From the NCBI GenBank assembly GCA_035645555.1, contig DASQMI010000012.1, positions 1 to 14,823 of the forward strand: DNA of 14,823 nt, read 5' to 3'. Made by a program: the position numbers and the translations under genes. Shown here piece after piece: positions 1 through 7,112 of the stretch. The notes beneath the pieces were generated by a model that worked only from the letters and a program-made list of their open reading frames with translations, ran no database searches and was not told the origin of the DNA. Position 1 is the stretch's first letter. The number at the start of each line of letters is the position of its first letter. Source of the DNA: Lysobacter_F sp035645555 (GTDB lineage: Bacteria; Pseudomonadota; Gammaproteobacteria; Xanthomonadales; Xanthomonadaceae).

Positions 1-97
1 GTGGAACCACCCGATCCCATCCCGAACTCGGAAGTGAAACGCAGCCGCGCCGATGGTAGTGTGGCCCTAGCCATGCAAGAGTAGGTCATCGCTGAGC
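1..97 (+). rRNA. rrf: 5S ribosomal RNA, 5' end missing
   Basis: The window opens inside a 5S rRNA. The conserved core CCCATCCCGAACTCGGAAGT followed by GAAACGC, and the later GATGGTAGTGTGG and GAGAGTAGGTC-like segments, are diagnostic of bacterial 5S rRNA. About 20 bases of the 5' strand of helix I lie outside the window. The 3' end is approximate because its pairing partner is not visible. A strong terminator follows within about 10 bases, so this is the last gene of an rRNA operon (expected order 16S, 23S, 5S) transcribed on the plus strand. Confidence 0.96.
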
Positions 98-106
98 ATC
101 ATCCCC

Positions 107-140
107 AAAGCCCCGACCCACCGGTCGGGGCTTTTCTTTT
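107..140 (+). terminator. Rho-independent terminator of the rRNA operon
   Basis: A perfect 12-bp stem (AAAGCCCCGACC, loop CACC, GGTCGGGGCTTT) runs directly into a T-rich tract up to position 140. It sits just after the 5S rRNA, where the rRNA operon should end. Confidence 0.93.
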
Positions 141-416
141 GCCCGGCACCAACCGCAGCACGCCCGCGCAGGTTTCCCCGGCGTAGCTGGCACCGCGTAA
201 ATCACCCGAACGATCGAATCGCAGGCGACCGAATCGCGCCCTCACGCGGCCACGGAACCGATCAGCCGGCGTCGCGCTCGAACGACCAGCACGTCGCGCT
301 GCGCTGGGCGGGCGTCAGGCCAGCAGCTGGGGCGATCAGCCGGTCGGACGCGCATGGCCCAGGGCCGCGCGCGGGCGCCCGGCGCTTTCGCGGCGTTGGC
401 GTGCAGCGCTGCGGCG
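141..416. other. Gene-free spacer between the rRNA operon and the dioxygenase gene
   Basis: No convincing gene was found here. A long plus-strand reading frame starting at 354 is only a GC-rich shadow of the minus-strand genes beyond 417. The one structured element is a decayed copy of the neighbouring gene's 3' end at 262-312. A short motif, CGATCAGCCGG, occurs twice (around 259 and 332), once at the edge of that copy. No tRNA and no clear terminator for the dioxygenase gene was recognised. Confidence 0.6.
262..312 (-). pseudogene. Decayed duplicate of the 3' end of the adjacent dioxygenase gene
   Basis: Aligned by eye, these 51 bases match 417-475, the last codons of the 2OG-Fe dioxygenase gene, at about 46 of 51 positions. 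The copy has two gaps, of 3 and 5 bases. Read on the minus strand it encodes RPAQRDVLVV, as in the intact gene. The 5-base gap then shifts the frame to FERDAG plus TGA, where the intact gene has FKRDTGG plus TGA. Similarity stops abruptly at 312, so only about 18 codons remain. It is either the leftover of a tandem paralogue or a partial duplication of the gene end. Its match to the gene is seen directly; the origin is inference. Confidence 0.65.
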
Positions 417-1151
417 TCAGCCGCCGGTATCGCGCTTGAACGTCACCACCAGAACGTCGCGCTGTGCTGGGCGGGACGGATCGAGCGGATGCACCGGGGT
501 GACACCGTGCAATACCCGGTGGTCGTCAACGATGGCCGCATCGAACGGCGTGGTGAGCGTGAAGCTGCCGACCTCGCGGCCGTCCTCGACGCGGTGGATG
601 CTGGTCGTGCCGCGTTCGATATTGACTCGGTCGATCAGCAGCACCAGTACGTAATCGACGCCGTCGCGATGGCGGCCTTCCGGGGTGGGCTCGCCGTCGT
701 GATCGGGAGCCGCCTCGATGCGGAACTGATGCACCTCGACCCGCCACGGCACGCGCTCGCCAGCCAGCCGGTCGAACAGCGCCGCCGCGAAGCCGAGCAC
801 GCAGCGCAGCGACGCGCCGGTGGCGACGGCGTCCTCGATCGGCGCGAACCAGCGCTCGATTCCGCCCTGCAGCGGGTTGTAGTCGAGCGTCTGGTAATGC
901 GGACCATGCGGCAGGCGCTCCGGCGGACGCCCCGGCGCGCAGCGGAAGAGCGCGTGGCGCCGGCGGCGCACCCGTCCTGTGCGCGCCAAGTACGCGTCCG
1001 GCTCCAGCCGATCCCAACTGCGCGCGAACGTCGACCAGTCCTCGAGCGCCGCGTGCTGCTCGAGCAGCGCGCGCATCGCCGGCGCATGCACGAAGGTGAA
1101 GCCGGCGTCGGCCACCGCGCGGTGCAGCAGGTCGAGCGCGCTCAGGCTCAC
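417..1151 (-). CDS. 2OG-Fe(II) dioxygenase family protein (PF10014-like)
   Basis: This 244-residue protein resembles the 2OG-Fe dioxygenase family that includes bacterial free amino-acid hydroxylases such as isoleucine dioxygenase. The iron-binding facial triad is visible as H161 and D163 in GRHRDGVD and H215 in VLHGVTPV. R231 in PAQRDVLVVTF is placed to bind the carboxylate of 2-oxoglutarate. HYQTLDYNPLQGG near residues 85-97 and HQFRIEA near 141 also fit the family. The GTG start at 1151 was chosen because its bases overlap the TGA stop of the MAPEG gene (GTGA), implying translational coupling. The open frame runs further upstream, but that part is only an out-of-frame reading of the MAPEG gene. 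The natural substrate cannot be told from sequence; a free amino acid is the best guess from the family. No obvious terminator follows it. Confidence 0.85.
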   Translation of the reverse strand: MSLSALDLLHRAVADAGFTFVHAPAMRALLEQHAALEDWSTFARSWDRLEPDAYLARTGRVRRRRHALFRCAPGRPPERLPHGPHYQTLDYNPLQGGIERWFAPIEDAVATGASLRCVLGFAAALFDRLAGERVPWRVEVHQFRIEAAPDHDGEPTPEGRHRDGVDYVLVLLIDRVNIERGTTSIHRVEDGREVGSFTLTTPFDAAIVDDHRVLHGVTPVHPLDPSRPAQRDVLVVTFKRDTGG

Positions 1152-1546
1152 GCGGCCAGATGCCGGATCGCCGACACCATCAGCAGGAGCACGCAGACGA
1201 AGCCGCCGAGCCAGGCCAGGCTGCGCAGCGCCGCCTGGTTGGCGAGGTAGAACACGCCATGCAGGACGCGCAGCGCGACGAACACGAGCGCGATGGCGGC
1301 GATCCGCGCCGGGGCCACGCCGGCCAGCTGTGCCATCACCACGGCCGCGGCGAACGGCGCGAACGCCTCGAACGCGTTGAGATGGGCGGCATGGGCGCGC
1401 TGCACCAGCGGGCTGTCCTGACGCGCGAGCCAGCCGCGCGGGTCGCGGTTGTCGTAGCGGCGGCCGCGCACCTTGGCCAGCACCACCCAGACATAGGGCA
1501 GCAACGCGGCGATCAGCACGCACAGGTAGGCGGTGGCAAGCGTCAT
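1148..1546 (-). CDS. MAPEG family integral membrane protein
   Basis: This 132-residue membrane protein of the MAPEG superfamily (eicosanoid and glutathione metabolism proteins) should have four transmembrane helices, near residues 3-24, 60-76, 80-100 and 108-128. The family signature is clear: QRAHAAHLNAFE (residues 49-60) matches the conserved RA..AH.N..E block, and LRVLHGVFYLANQAALRSLAW (92-112, shown in part) matches the C-terminal block. The ATG at 1546 is preceded by GGAG at 1552-1555, a five-base gap; an upstream extension to 1744 would run through a terminator and into the M28 gene, so it was rejected. Bacterial members are mostly uncharacterised and glutathione-dependent activity is only possible. 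Its stop overlaps the start of the dioxygenase gene. Confidence 0.88.
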   Translation of the reverse strand: MTLATAYLCVLIAALLPYVWVVLAKVRGRRYDNRDPRGWLARQDSPLVQRAHAAHLNAFEAFAPFAAAVVMAQLAGVAPARIAAIALVFVALRVLHGVFYLANQAALRSLAWLGGFVCVLLLMVSAIRHLAA

Positions 1547-1626
1547 GGGCGCTCCGGTGGCTGGTGGGATGACGGCGTGCGCATCATGCGCGCAATCGTT
1601 GCGCGCTGCAGCTCCGCCGGTGGAAC

Positions 1627-1656
1627 AAAAAAGAACGGCGCCCGCAGGCGCCGTTC
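1627..1656 (-). terminator. Rho-independent terminator of the M28 peptidase gene
   Basis: A perfect 10-bp stem (GAACGGCGCC, loop CGCA, GGCGCCGTTC at 1633-1656) is followed on the minus strand by six T (plus-strand A at 1627-1632). It lies 19 bases past the stop of the peptidase gene and upstream of the MAPEG gene, so the two are separately transcribed. Confidence 0.9.
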
Positions 1657-1674
1657 GTCCAGGCGGGGAGTCGC

Positions 1675-3390
1675 TCAGGGCTTGGCCGCGTGCAGCCGGT
1701 CCTGCGCCGCGCGGAACGCGTTGCCCTCGTAGAAACGCGGCCACTGCTCGCTGCCGGCGAGCGTGCGGCCCACGCCGTACAGCGCCTCCAGATCCTCCAT
1801 CACGCCGTCGAGCTTCCAGCCCGGGTCGAACTCGTCGTCCGGCTTGTGGTAGCGCTGCTCGCGGTAGGCGCTCTGCGCCTTGGCGCCGGCTTCGGCACCG
1901 CCCTCGCGCAGGCGGTCGCCGCCCTTGGCGTACAGCGCCGGAACGCCGGCCTTGACGAAGTTGAAGTGGTCGGAGCGGAAGTAGAAGCCGCTCTCCGGCG
2001 TCGCCTCGGCGACCAGCACGCGCTGCTGGCGCTCGGCGATCGGCTTGAGGATGTCCTCGAGCTCGGAATTGCCCATGCCGATCACCGTCATGTCCTCGGC
2101 GCGGCCGATCACCGGCATCGCGTCGAGGTTGATCACGCCGACGATCTTGTCGAGCGGCACGGTCGGGTGGGCCACGTAGTACTTCGAGCCGAGCAGCCCG
2201 GACTCCTCGAGCGTCACCGCGACGAACAGCAGCGAGCGGTCCGGCGCCGGCGTCTGCTTGCTGAACGCCTCGGCGATCTCGAGGATGCCGGCCACGCCGG
2301 TGGCGTTGTCGACCGCGCCGTTGTAGATGGTGTCGCCGCCGTCGGCGGGCGCCTCGCCTTCGTGCGCGTGGTTGCCCAGATGATCCCAGTGCGCCATGTA
2401 GACGATGGTCTCGTCAGGCCGCTTGGCGCCCGGCAGCAGCGCCACCACGTTGCGCGAGGTCTTCTGGTTGATCGTGCTCTTCAGGGTCAGCGAGGCCTGA
2501 GCGTCGAGCGCGATCGGCTTGAAGCCCGGCTTGCCGGCCGCCTTGTACAGCGCATCCAGGTCGTGGCCGAGATCGGCGAGCAGCTGGCGCGCCTGCGCGC
2601 CGGTGATCCAGCCCTGCACCGGTAGGCGCGGCTCCGGATCGTCCTTGGCCGGCAGGTCGAACTGCGCGCCGGACCAGGAATTCTTCACCACGTCCCAGCC
2701 GTACGCGGCGCCGGCATCGTCATGGACGATCAGCGCGCCGGCGGCACCCTGACGCGCGGCCTCCTCGAACTTGTACGTCCAACGGCCGTAGTACGTCATC
2801 TTCTTGCCGTCGAACAGGTTGGCGTCGCCGCTGTGGAAGCCCGGGTCGTTGACGAACATCACCACGACCTTGCCCTTGACGTCGATGCCGGCGTAATCGT
2901 TCCAGTTGCGCTCCGGCGCATTGACGCCGTAGCCGACGAACACCAGCGGCGCGTTCTCCAGCTTCACCTCCGCCTGGCCGGTGCGGGTGCCGACCACCAT
3001 GTCGGTGCCGAACGCGAGCGTGCGCGGCTTGCCGTTGACGGTCAGCGTCAGCGCGGTGGCCGGGTCGGCGGTGGACTCGACCATCGGCACGGTCTGGAAA
3101 TAGCTGTTGCCGTTGCCGGGCTTCAACCCCATGCGCTGGAACTGGGCGCGCAGGTACTCGACGGTCTTCTCTTCGCCGGCGCTGCCGGGCGCGCGCCCCT
3201 CGAACGCATCGGAGGCCAACGTCTTCACGTGTTCGGCGAAGTCGGCGGCGGTGATCGCCGGGGTGAACGTGTGCGATGCGGCCGCCTGCGGCGGGGTCTG
3301 CGGCGCGGCCGGCGGGGCGGCCTCGCGGTTGCAGGCCGCCAGCAGCACGGCGGCGGTCAGCGTGGCGGGGTATAGCAGGGAACGGGCCAT
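1675..3390 (-). CDS. Lipoprotein M28 family zinc metallopeptidase with PA domain
   Basis: This 571-residue protein is a probable aminopeptidase anchored to the outer membrane and facing the periplasm or exterior. An N-terminal signal ends in the lipobox LLAAC with Cys20 as lipidation site, then a Pro/Ala-rich linker to about residue 40. Residues 50-145 form the N-terminal part of the peptidase fold, a protease-associated (PA) domain is inserted at roughly 145-290, and the catalytic core resumes at about 310. The co-catalytic di-zinc set is complete: H334 and D336 (AHWDHLG), D361 (GAVDNATG), E395 and E396 (LEESG), D423 (INLDAM) and H515 (YHKPDDEF). The ATG is preceded by GGAGAG at 3394-3399. 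It is a single-gene unit with its own terminator. The likely role is peptide scavenging; whether it prefers free amino termini or particular dipeptides is not visible. Confidence 0.94.
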   Translation of the reverse strand: MARSLLYPATLTAAVLLAACNREAAPPAAPQTPPQAAASHTFTPAITAADFAEHVKTLASDAFEGRAPGSAGEEKTVEYLRAQFQRMGLKPGNGNSYFQTVPMVESTADPATALTLTVNGKPRTLAFGTDMVVGTRTGQAEVKLENAPLVFVGYGVNAPERNWNDYAGIDVKGKVVVMFVNDPGFHSGDANLFDGKKMTYYGRWTYKFEEAARQGAAGALIVHDDAGAAYGWDVVKNSWSGAQFDLPAKDDPEPRLPVQGWITGAQARQLLADLGHDLDALYKAAGKPGFKPIALDAQASLTLKSTINQKTSRNVVALLPGAKRPDETIVYMAHWDHLGNHAHEGEAPADGGDTIYNGAVDNATGVAGILEIAEAFSKQTPAPDRSLLFVAVTLEESGLLGSKYYVAHPTVPLDKIVGVINLDAMPVIGRAEDMTVIGMGNSELEDILKPIAERQQRVLVAEATPESGFYFRSDHFNFVKAGVPALYAKGGDRLREGGAEAGAKAQSAYREQRYHKPDDEFDPGWKLDGVMEDLEALYGVGRTLAGSEQWPRFYEGNAFRAAQDRLHAAKP

Positions 3391-3420
3391 GGGCTCTCCG
3401 GCTAGCGGCAGGAAAACCCG

Positions 3421-3426
3421 ATTCTA
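3421..3426 (-). promoter_or_regulatory. Possible -10 element of the M28 peptidase gene
   Basis: On the minus strand this reads TAGAAT, one base from the sigma-70 -10 consensus, about 30 bases upstream of the ATG. No good -35 hexamer lies at the right distance, so the call is tentative. Confidence 0.35.
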
Positions 3427-3465
3427 GTGCGCCGGCGGTGGCCGCGCCGGTGCCGGATCGGCCAG

Positions 3466-3498
3466 AAAAAAAGGCCGCGGTGCCTGCGCACCGCGGCC
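3466..3498 (-). terminator. Rho-independent terminator of the VNGS-repeat gene
   Basis: A perfect 11-bp stem (GGCCGCGGTGC, loop CTGC, GCACCGCGGCC at 3473-3498) is followed on the minus strand by seven T (plus-strand A at 3466-3472). It lies 16 bases beyond the stop of the repeat-protein gene. Confidence 0.92.
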
Positions 3499-3514
3499 CA
3501 GGGGAGAGGAAGGC

Positions 3515-4195
3515 TCAGTCGTTGTTGTCGTCGATCGGCGGCGTGGCGCCGTCGAACGGGATGGCGGTCGCGCCGGTGATCGGGCCGGTGCGGGCGGTGC
3601 GATGGACGTACAGGGTGACCTTGCGCTCGAACACCAGCGCGCCGTCCACGCGGGCGTTCGGTCCGATGATCACGCGCGGGTCGCGCTGCGGCTTGAGGCT
3701 GAAATTGACGTTGCGGCTGGGCTTCTCGTAGCGCAGCCCGCCGCGGACGTGCGATCCGATTCCGACGGTGACGTCGCCGTTGACCGTCTCGATGCCGCCG
3801 CCGAGGTCGGTGTCGACCAGGCCAATAGAGCCGTTGACGGTCTCCACCCCTTCACGCACCGAACTGCCGCGGTCGAGGAACACGCTGCCGTTGACGGTGG
3901 CCACGCCGCCGCCGATCTGCGCGCGCTCGCCGGCGCGGATGCTGCCGTTGACGGTCTCGAGCGCGCCGGTGCGGGCCTCGTCGCCGACCTTGATGCTGCC
4001 GTTGACCGTCTCCGCGTTGCCGGTGACCGCCTTGTCGCCGATGCGGATGCTGCCGTTGACGGTTTCCAGCGTGCCGTACTGCTGGCCGGCCTCGGCAGTG
4101 ATGCTGCCGTTGACCTTCTCGAGGTTGGGGCCGGCGGCGTGGGCGGCGAAGACGGTGCCGAGCGCGGCGGCGAGGACGGCGGAACGAAGGTGCAT
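3515..4195 (-). CDS. Exported VNGS-repeat protein, probable beta-solenoid, function unknown
   Basis: The 226-residue product starts with a signal peptide (MHLRSAVLAAALGTVFAAHA, cleavage near residue 20-21). From residue 24 to about 142 it consists of seven units with the core VNGS: VNG begins at residues 28, 46, 64, 82, 101, 120 and 138, a period of 18 or 19. Each unit ends in a short Gly/Asp-rich turn. That length and pattern, one small hydrophobic strand per turn with Asn-Gly corners, suggests a beta-helix like bactofilins or DUF4097-type proteins; this is inference. A further part (residues 172-200, IIGPNARVDGALVFE) also looks like solenoid strands, and the tail is acidic (DDNND). The ATG at 4195 was chosen because the signal peptide begins there; the open frame continues far upstream only as antisense of gpmI. 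It has its own terminator and diverges from gpmI. I do not recognise a named family. Confidence 0.85.
   Translation of the reverse strand: MHLRSAVLAAALGTVFAAHAAGPNLEKVNGSITAEAGQQYGTLETVNGSIRIGDKAVTGNAETVNGSIKVGDEARTGALETVNGSIRAGERAQIGGGVATVNGSVFLDRGSSVREGVETVNGSIGLVDTDLGGGIETVNGDVTVGIGSHVRGGLRYEKPSRNVNFSLKPQRDPRVIIGPNARVDGALVFERKVTLYVHRTARTGPITGATAIPFDGATPPIDDNND
3770..4126 (-). repeat. Seven tandem units of 54-57 bases encoding VNGS repeats
   Basis: The plus strand repeatedly shows CTGCCGTTGACGGT or a close variant, each copy being the complement of codons for T-V-N-G-S. The units are 54 bases apart, with 57 in two places, and always in frame. The most conserved stretch is the VNGS core; the turns between have diverged, so the array is old rather than recently expanded. 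Confidence 0.85.
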
Positions 4196-4276
4196 GACGG
4201 AGCCCTGTGTCGGTTGGTCCTGATGGAGATGCGGCGAGGGGGCCGTCGGTTTAAGGGGGCGTGCGTACTGCGCCGC

Positions 4277-4282
4277 TACAAT
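4277..4282 (+). promoter_or_regulatory. Probable -10 element of the gpmI operon
   Basis: TACAAT differs from the sigma-70 -10 consensus at one base and lies about 50 bases upstream of the gpmI GTG. A -35 candidate, TTAAGG at 4251-4256, is poorly spaced (20 bases), so only the -10 is called. The 138-base region also has to carry the promoter of the divergent repeat-protein gene, for which no clear hexamers were seen. Confidence 0.45.
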
Positions 4283-4333
4283 CGCGCTTCCCGCGCCACG
4301 CGCCGCCTGCTTGAAGTCACTAGGACGAACGTC

Positions 4334-5872
4334 GTGACCGACACCCCCCTGCGTCCCAAACCCGTGGTCCTGCTGATCCTCGACGGCTGGGGCCATCGCG
4401 AGGATCCCGCCGACAACGCGCTGGCGCTCGCCCGCCTGCCGAACTGGCAGCGGCTGTGGGCGGACTGCCCGCGCACGCTGATCCATACCGAGGGCCGCCA
4501 CGTCGGCCTGCCGGACGGGCAGATGGGCAATTCCGAGGTCGGCCACATGAACCTCGGCGCCGGCCGGATCGTCTACCAGGATCTGACCCGGATCGATGCG
4601 GCGATCGAGGACGGCAGCTTCTTCGCCAATGCCGAGCTGCGTGCGGCGTGTCAGGCCGCGCGCGCTGGCGGCGGCACGCTGCATGTGCTGGGTCTGCTGT
4701 CGCCGGGTGGCGTGCACAGCCACGAGAACCACATCTTCGCCATGCTGGAGCTCGCGCAGCGCGAGGGCGTGGCCGACGTGGCCGTGCATGCGTTCCTGGA
4801 CGGCCGCGACATGCCGCCGCAGTCGGCCGAGCCCAGCCTGCGCGCCCTGCAGGCGCACTGCGCGCGGCTGGGCAACGCGCGTATCGCCAGCGTCAGCGGA
4901 CGCTATTACGCGATGGACCGCGACCAGCGCTGGGAGCGGGTCGAACGCGCGTGGAACGCGATGGTGGAAGCGCGCAGCGAGCACGTCGCCACGGACGCGC
5001 TCGCGGCGCTCGCCGCCGCCTACGCGCGCGCGGAAACCGACGAGTTCGTCGCGCCGACCGTGATCGCCGGGCACGCGCCGATGCGCGACGGCGACGCGGC
5101 GGTGTTCATGAACTTCCGCGCCGACCGCGCGCGCCAGCTCACCGGCGCGTTCGTCGCGGCGGATTTCGCGGGCTTCAGCGCGCGCCGGCCGCAGCTGGCG
5201 CGTTTCGTCTGCCTGACCGAATACGACGCGCGCCTGCCGGCGCCGGTGGCTTTCCCGCCGGACGACCTGCGCAACACGCTGGGCGAGCTGCTGGCCGTGC
5301 ACGGGATGACCCAGCTGCGCATCGCCGAGACCGAGAAGTATGCGCACGTGACGTTCTTCTTCAGCGGCGGCCGCGAGGTGCCGTATCCGGGCGAGGAACG
5401 CATCCTCGTGCCGAGCCCGAAGGTCGCCACCTACGATCTGCAGCCGGAAATGAGTTGCCCGGAGGTGACCGCGCGGCTGTGCGAGGCGATCCGCGCGCGC
5501 CGTTACGACGTCGCGATATGCAACATCGCCAACCCCGACATGGTCGGCCACACCGGCAACCTCGAGGCCGCGGTGCGCGCGGCGGAAGTGGTCGACGGCG
5601 CGCTCGGCGAGATCGCGCAGGCGGTGCGCGACGCCGGCGGCGCGCTGCTGGTCACCGCCGACCACGGCAACCTCGAGATGATGCGCGACCCCGCCAGCGG
5701 CCAGCCGCACACCGCGCACACCGTCGGTCCGGTGCCGTTCGTCTACTTCGGTCCGCGCGCGGCGCGGCTGCGCGACGGCGGTGCGCTGCGCGACGTCGCG
5801 CCGACGATGCTCGACCTGCTCGGCCTGGCGCAGCCGCCGGAGATGACCGGCCGGAGCCTGCTGCTCGGATGA
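4334..5872 (+). CDS. gpmI: 2,3-bisphosphoglycerate-independent phosphoglycerate mutase
   Basis: The enzyme interconverts 3- and 2-phosphoglycerate in glycolysis and gluconeogenesis in the cytoplasm, using manganese and a phosphoserine intermediate. The 512 residues match the usual family length. Visible signatures are LLILDGWG (D17), GQMGNSEVGH with catalytic Ser67, GGVHSHENH (H128), FLDGRDMPP (D156, R158), NFRADRARQ (R262, R265), EKYAHVTFF (K336), NPDMVGHTGN (D402, H406), TADHGN (D443, H444) and TAHT (H462), so the metal sites are complete. The GTG at 4334 was chosen because AGGA lies eight bases upstream (4322-4325) and the protein begins just before the conserved VVLLILDGWG; the longer frame from 3602 is antisense of the repeat gene. 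It heads an operon with the EnvC-like gene, which it overlaps by four bases, the same arrangement as gpmM-envC in E. coli. Confidence 0.97.
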   Translation: MTDTPLRPKPVVLLILDGWGHREDPADNALALARLPNWQRLWADCPRTLIHTEGRHVGLPDGQMGNSEVGHMNLGAGRIVYQDLTRIDAAIEDGSFFANAELRAACQAARAGGGTLHVLGLLSPGGVHSHENHIFAMLELAQREGVADVAVHAFLDGRDMPPQSAEPSLRALQAHCARLGNARIASVSGRYYAMDRDQRWERVERAWNAMVEARSEHVATDALAALAAAYARAETDEFVAPTVIAGHAPMRDGDAAVFMNFRADRARQLTGAFVAADFAGFSARRPQLARFVCLTEYDARLPAPVAFPPDDLRNTLGELLAVHGMTQLRIAETEKYAHVTFFFSGGREVPYPGEERILVPSPKVATYDLQPEMSCPEVTARLCEAIRARRYDVAICNIANPDMVGHTGNLEAAVRAAEVVDGALGEIAQAVRDAGGALLVTADHGNLEMMRDPASGQPHTAHTVGPVPFVYFGPRAARLRDGGALRDVAPTMLDLLGLAQPPEMTGRSLLLG

Positions 5873-7071
5873 GCATGCGCGTGCCGCTCGCGCTGCTGCT
5901 GGCGCTGCTCGCGGCGCTGCCGGCCGGCGCGCAGAGCAGCCGCGAGGCCGAGCGCAAGCTGGCGCAGGCCAAGCGCGAGCTGGAGGCGGTGGCGGCCGAG
6001 CGCCGTCGGCTGGAGAGCCAGCGCGGCGACGTGTCGCGGCAGCTGCGCGAGGCCGACGAGAAGGTCGGACGTTCCGCACGCGCATTGCGCGAGCTGGAGC
6101 TGCAGGTGGAACGCGAGCAGGCGGAGCTGCAGCGGTTGCAGGCGACGCGCGCCACGCTCGCCCGCGATCGCGACGCGCGCCGTGCCGAGCTCGCGCGCCT
6201 GCTGCGCGCCGCCTACGCCGAACGCGAGGCCGCGCCGTTGAAGGCGCTGCTGGCCCAGGACCGCGTCGCCGACGCGCAACGCGCGCTCGCCTATCAGGCG
6301 TACCTGCAGCGCGACCGCGCGCGGCGCATCGCCGCGCTCACTGCGCAGATGCGCGAGCTGGAACGGGTCGAGGCCGACATCCTGGCCCGGCGCGCGCAGC
6401 TGGCGCGGATCCAGGACGCGCAGCGGCGCCAGCTCGGCGAACTCGAACAGGACCGCCGCCAGCGCGCCGCGCTGATGGCGCGCATCGACCGCCAGTACCA
6501 GGACCGCCGCCAGCGCGAACAGGCGCTCGGTCGCGACGTCAAAGGGCTGCAGGACGTGCTGCGCAAGCTGCGCGCCGCCGCCCAGCGCGCCGAGGCGCAG
6601 CGCCGCGCTGCCGAGCGCGAGCGCCGCCAAACCGCCGCCGCCTCCGCCACGCGGCCGGCGCAGCCGGCGATCGCGCGCGCGCCGGCACCGCAGGTCGGCG
6701 GGCTCGGCTGGCCGGTGGCGGGTGCGCTGCTGGCCGGCTACGGCGCCACCATGCCGGACGGCCGCAGCAGCGACGGCCTGCTGATCGCCGCCCCGGCCGG
6801 CACCCCGGTCAAGGCGGTCGCCGACGGCACCGTGGTGTTCGCCGAATGGATGACCGGCTACGGCCTGCTCGCGATCGTCGATCACGGCAACGGTTACATG
6901 AGCCTTTACGCGCACAACGACGCGCTGCTGCGCGAGGTCGGCGCGCCGGTGAAGCGCGGCGATACGATCGCCACGGTCGGCAGCTCCGGCGGCCACGGTC
7001 GCGCCGCGCTGTACTTCGAGCTGCGCCGCAACGGCCGCACGGTCGATCCCGGCAGCTGGCTGCGCCGCTGA
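5869..7071 (+). CDS. envC: EnvC-like murein hydrolase activator with degenerate LytM domain
   Basis: A periplasmic regulator of cell-wall amidases (AmiA/AmiB type in E. coli, recruited to the septum by FtsEX). The 400 residues begin with a signal peptide (to about residue 22, PAGAQS), followed by a long, Arg/Glu/Ala-rich coiled coil at about 24-250, a flexible Ala/Pro linker at 255-277, and a LytM/M23 domain at 279-397. The LytM active site is gone: the HxGxD metal motif is replaced by SSDGLLI (300-306) and the HxH motif by LYF (381-383), while H349 in SLYAHN remains. Such loss is typical of EnvC, whose domain activates amidases instead of cutting peptidoglycan itself. The first ATG overlaps the gpmI stop as ATGA, and a second ATG follows two codons later. 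No strong ribosome binding site is present, which fits translational coupling to gpmI. Confidence 0.93.
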   Translation: MSMRVPLALLLALLAALPAGAQSSREAERKLAQAKRELEAVAAERRRLESQRGDVSRQLREADEKVGRSARALRELELQVEREQAELQRLQATRATLARDRDARRAELARLLRAAYAEREAAPLKALLAQDRVADAQRALAYQAYLQRDRARRIAALTAQMRELERVEADILARRAQLARIQDAQRRQLGELEQDRRQRAALMARIDRQYQDRRQREQALGRDVKGLQDVLRKLRAAAQRAEAQRRAAERERRQTAAASATRPAQPAIARAPAPQVGGLGWPVAGALLAGYGATMPDGRSSDGLLIAAPAGTPVKAVADGTVVFAEWMTGYGLLAIVDHGNGYMSLYAHNDALLREVGAPVKRGDTIATVGSSGGHGRAALYFELRRNGRTVDPGSWLRR

Positions 7072-7112
7072 ACGCCCGTTCCGCCGGCACGCGCCGCGGC
7101 CGGTGGCCCGCG

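Noticed and set aside
354..1250. Plus-strand 298-codon open frame opposite the dioxygenase gene
   Set aside because: Its amino-acid composition is that of a GC shadow, while the minus strand shows clear 2OG-Fe motifs.
1152..1523. N-terminal extension of the dioxygenase to 368 residues
   Set aside because: The extra part reads the MAPEG gene out of frame and has no family similarity; the GTG at the overlap fits better.
3770..4126. Repeats considered as a CRISPR array
   Set aside because: Units are in frame, encode a regular VNGS protein, and the segments between them are themselves related; there are no unique spacers and no cas genes.
4456..5868. Plus-strand frame upstream of envC, giving an apparent 871-residue protein
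   Set aside because: This is the +1 shadow of gpmI, rich in Arg/Ala/Gly, without domain signatures. The true start is at the signal peptide at 5869.
3515..6085. Very long minus-strand open frame (856 codons) running antisense through gpmI
   Set aside because: Only its last 226 codons are a real gene. The rest is low-complexity Arg/Ala/Val text opposite gpmI, as expected from high third-position GC.
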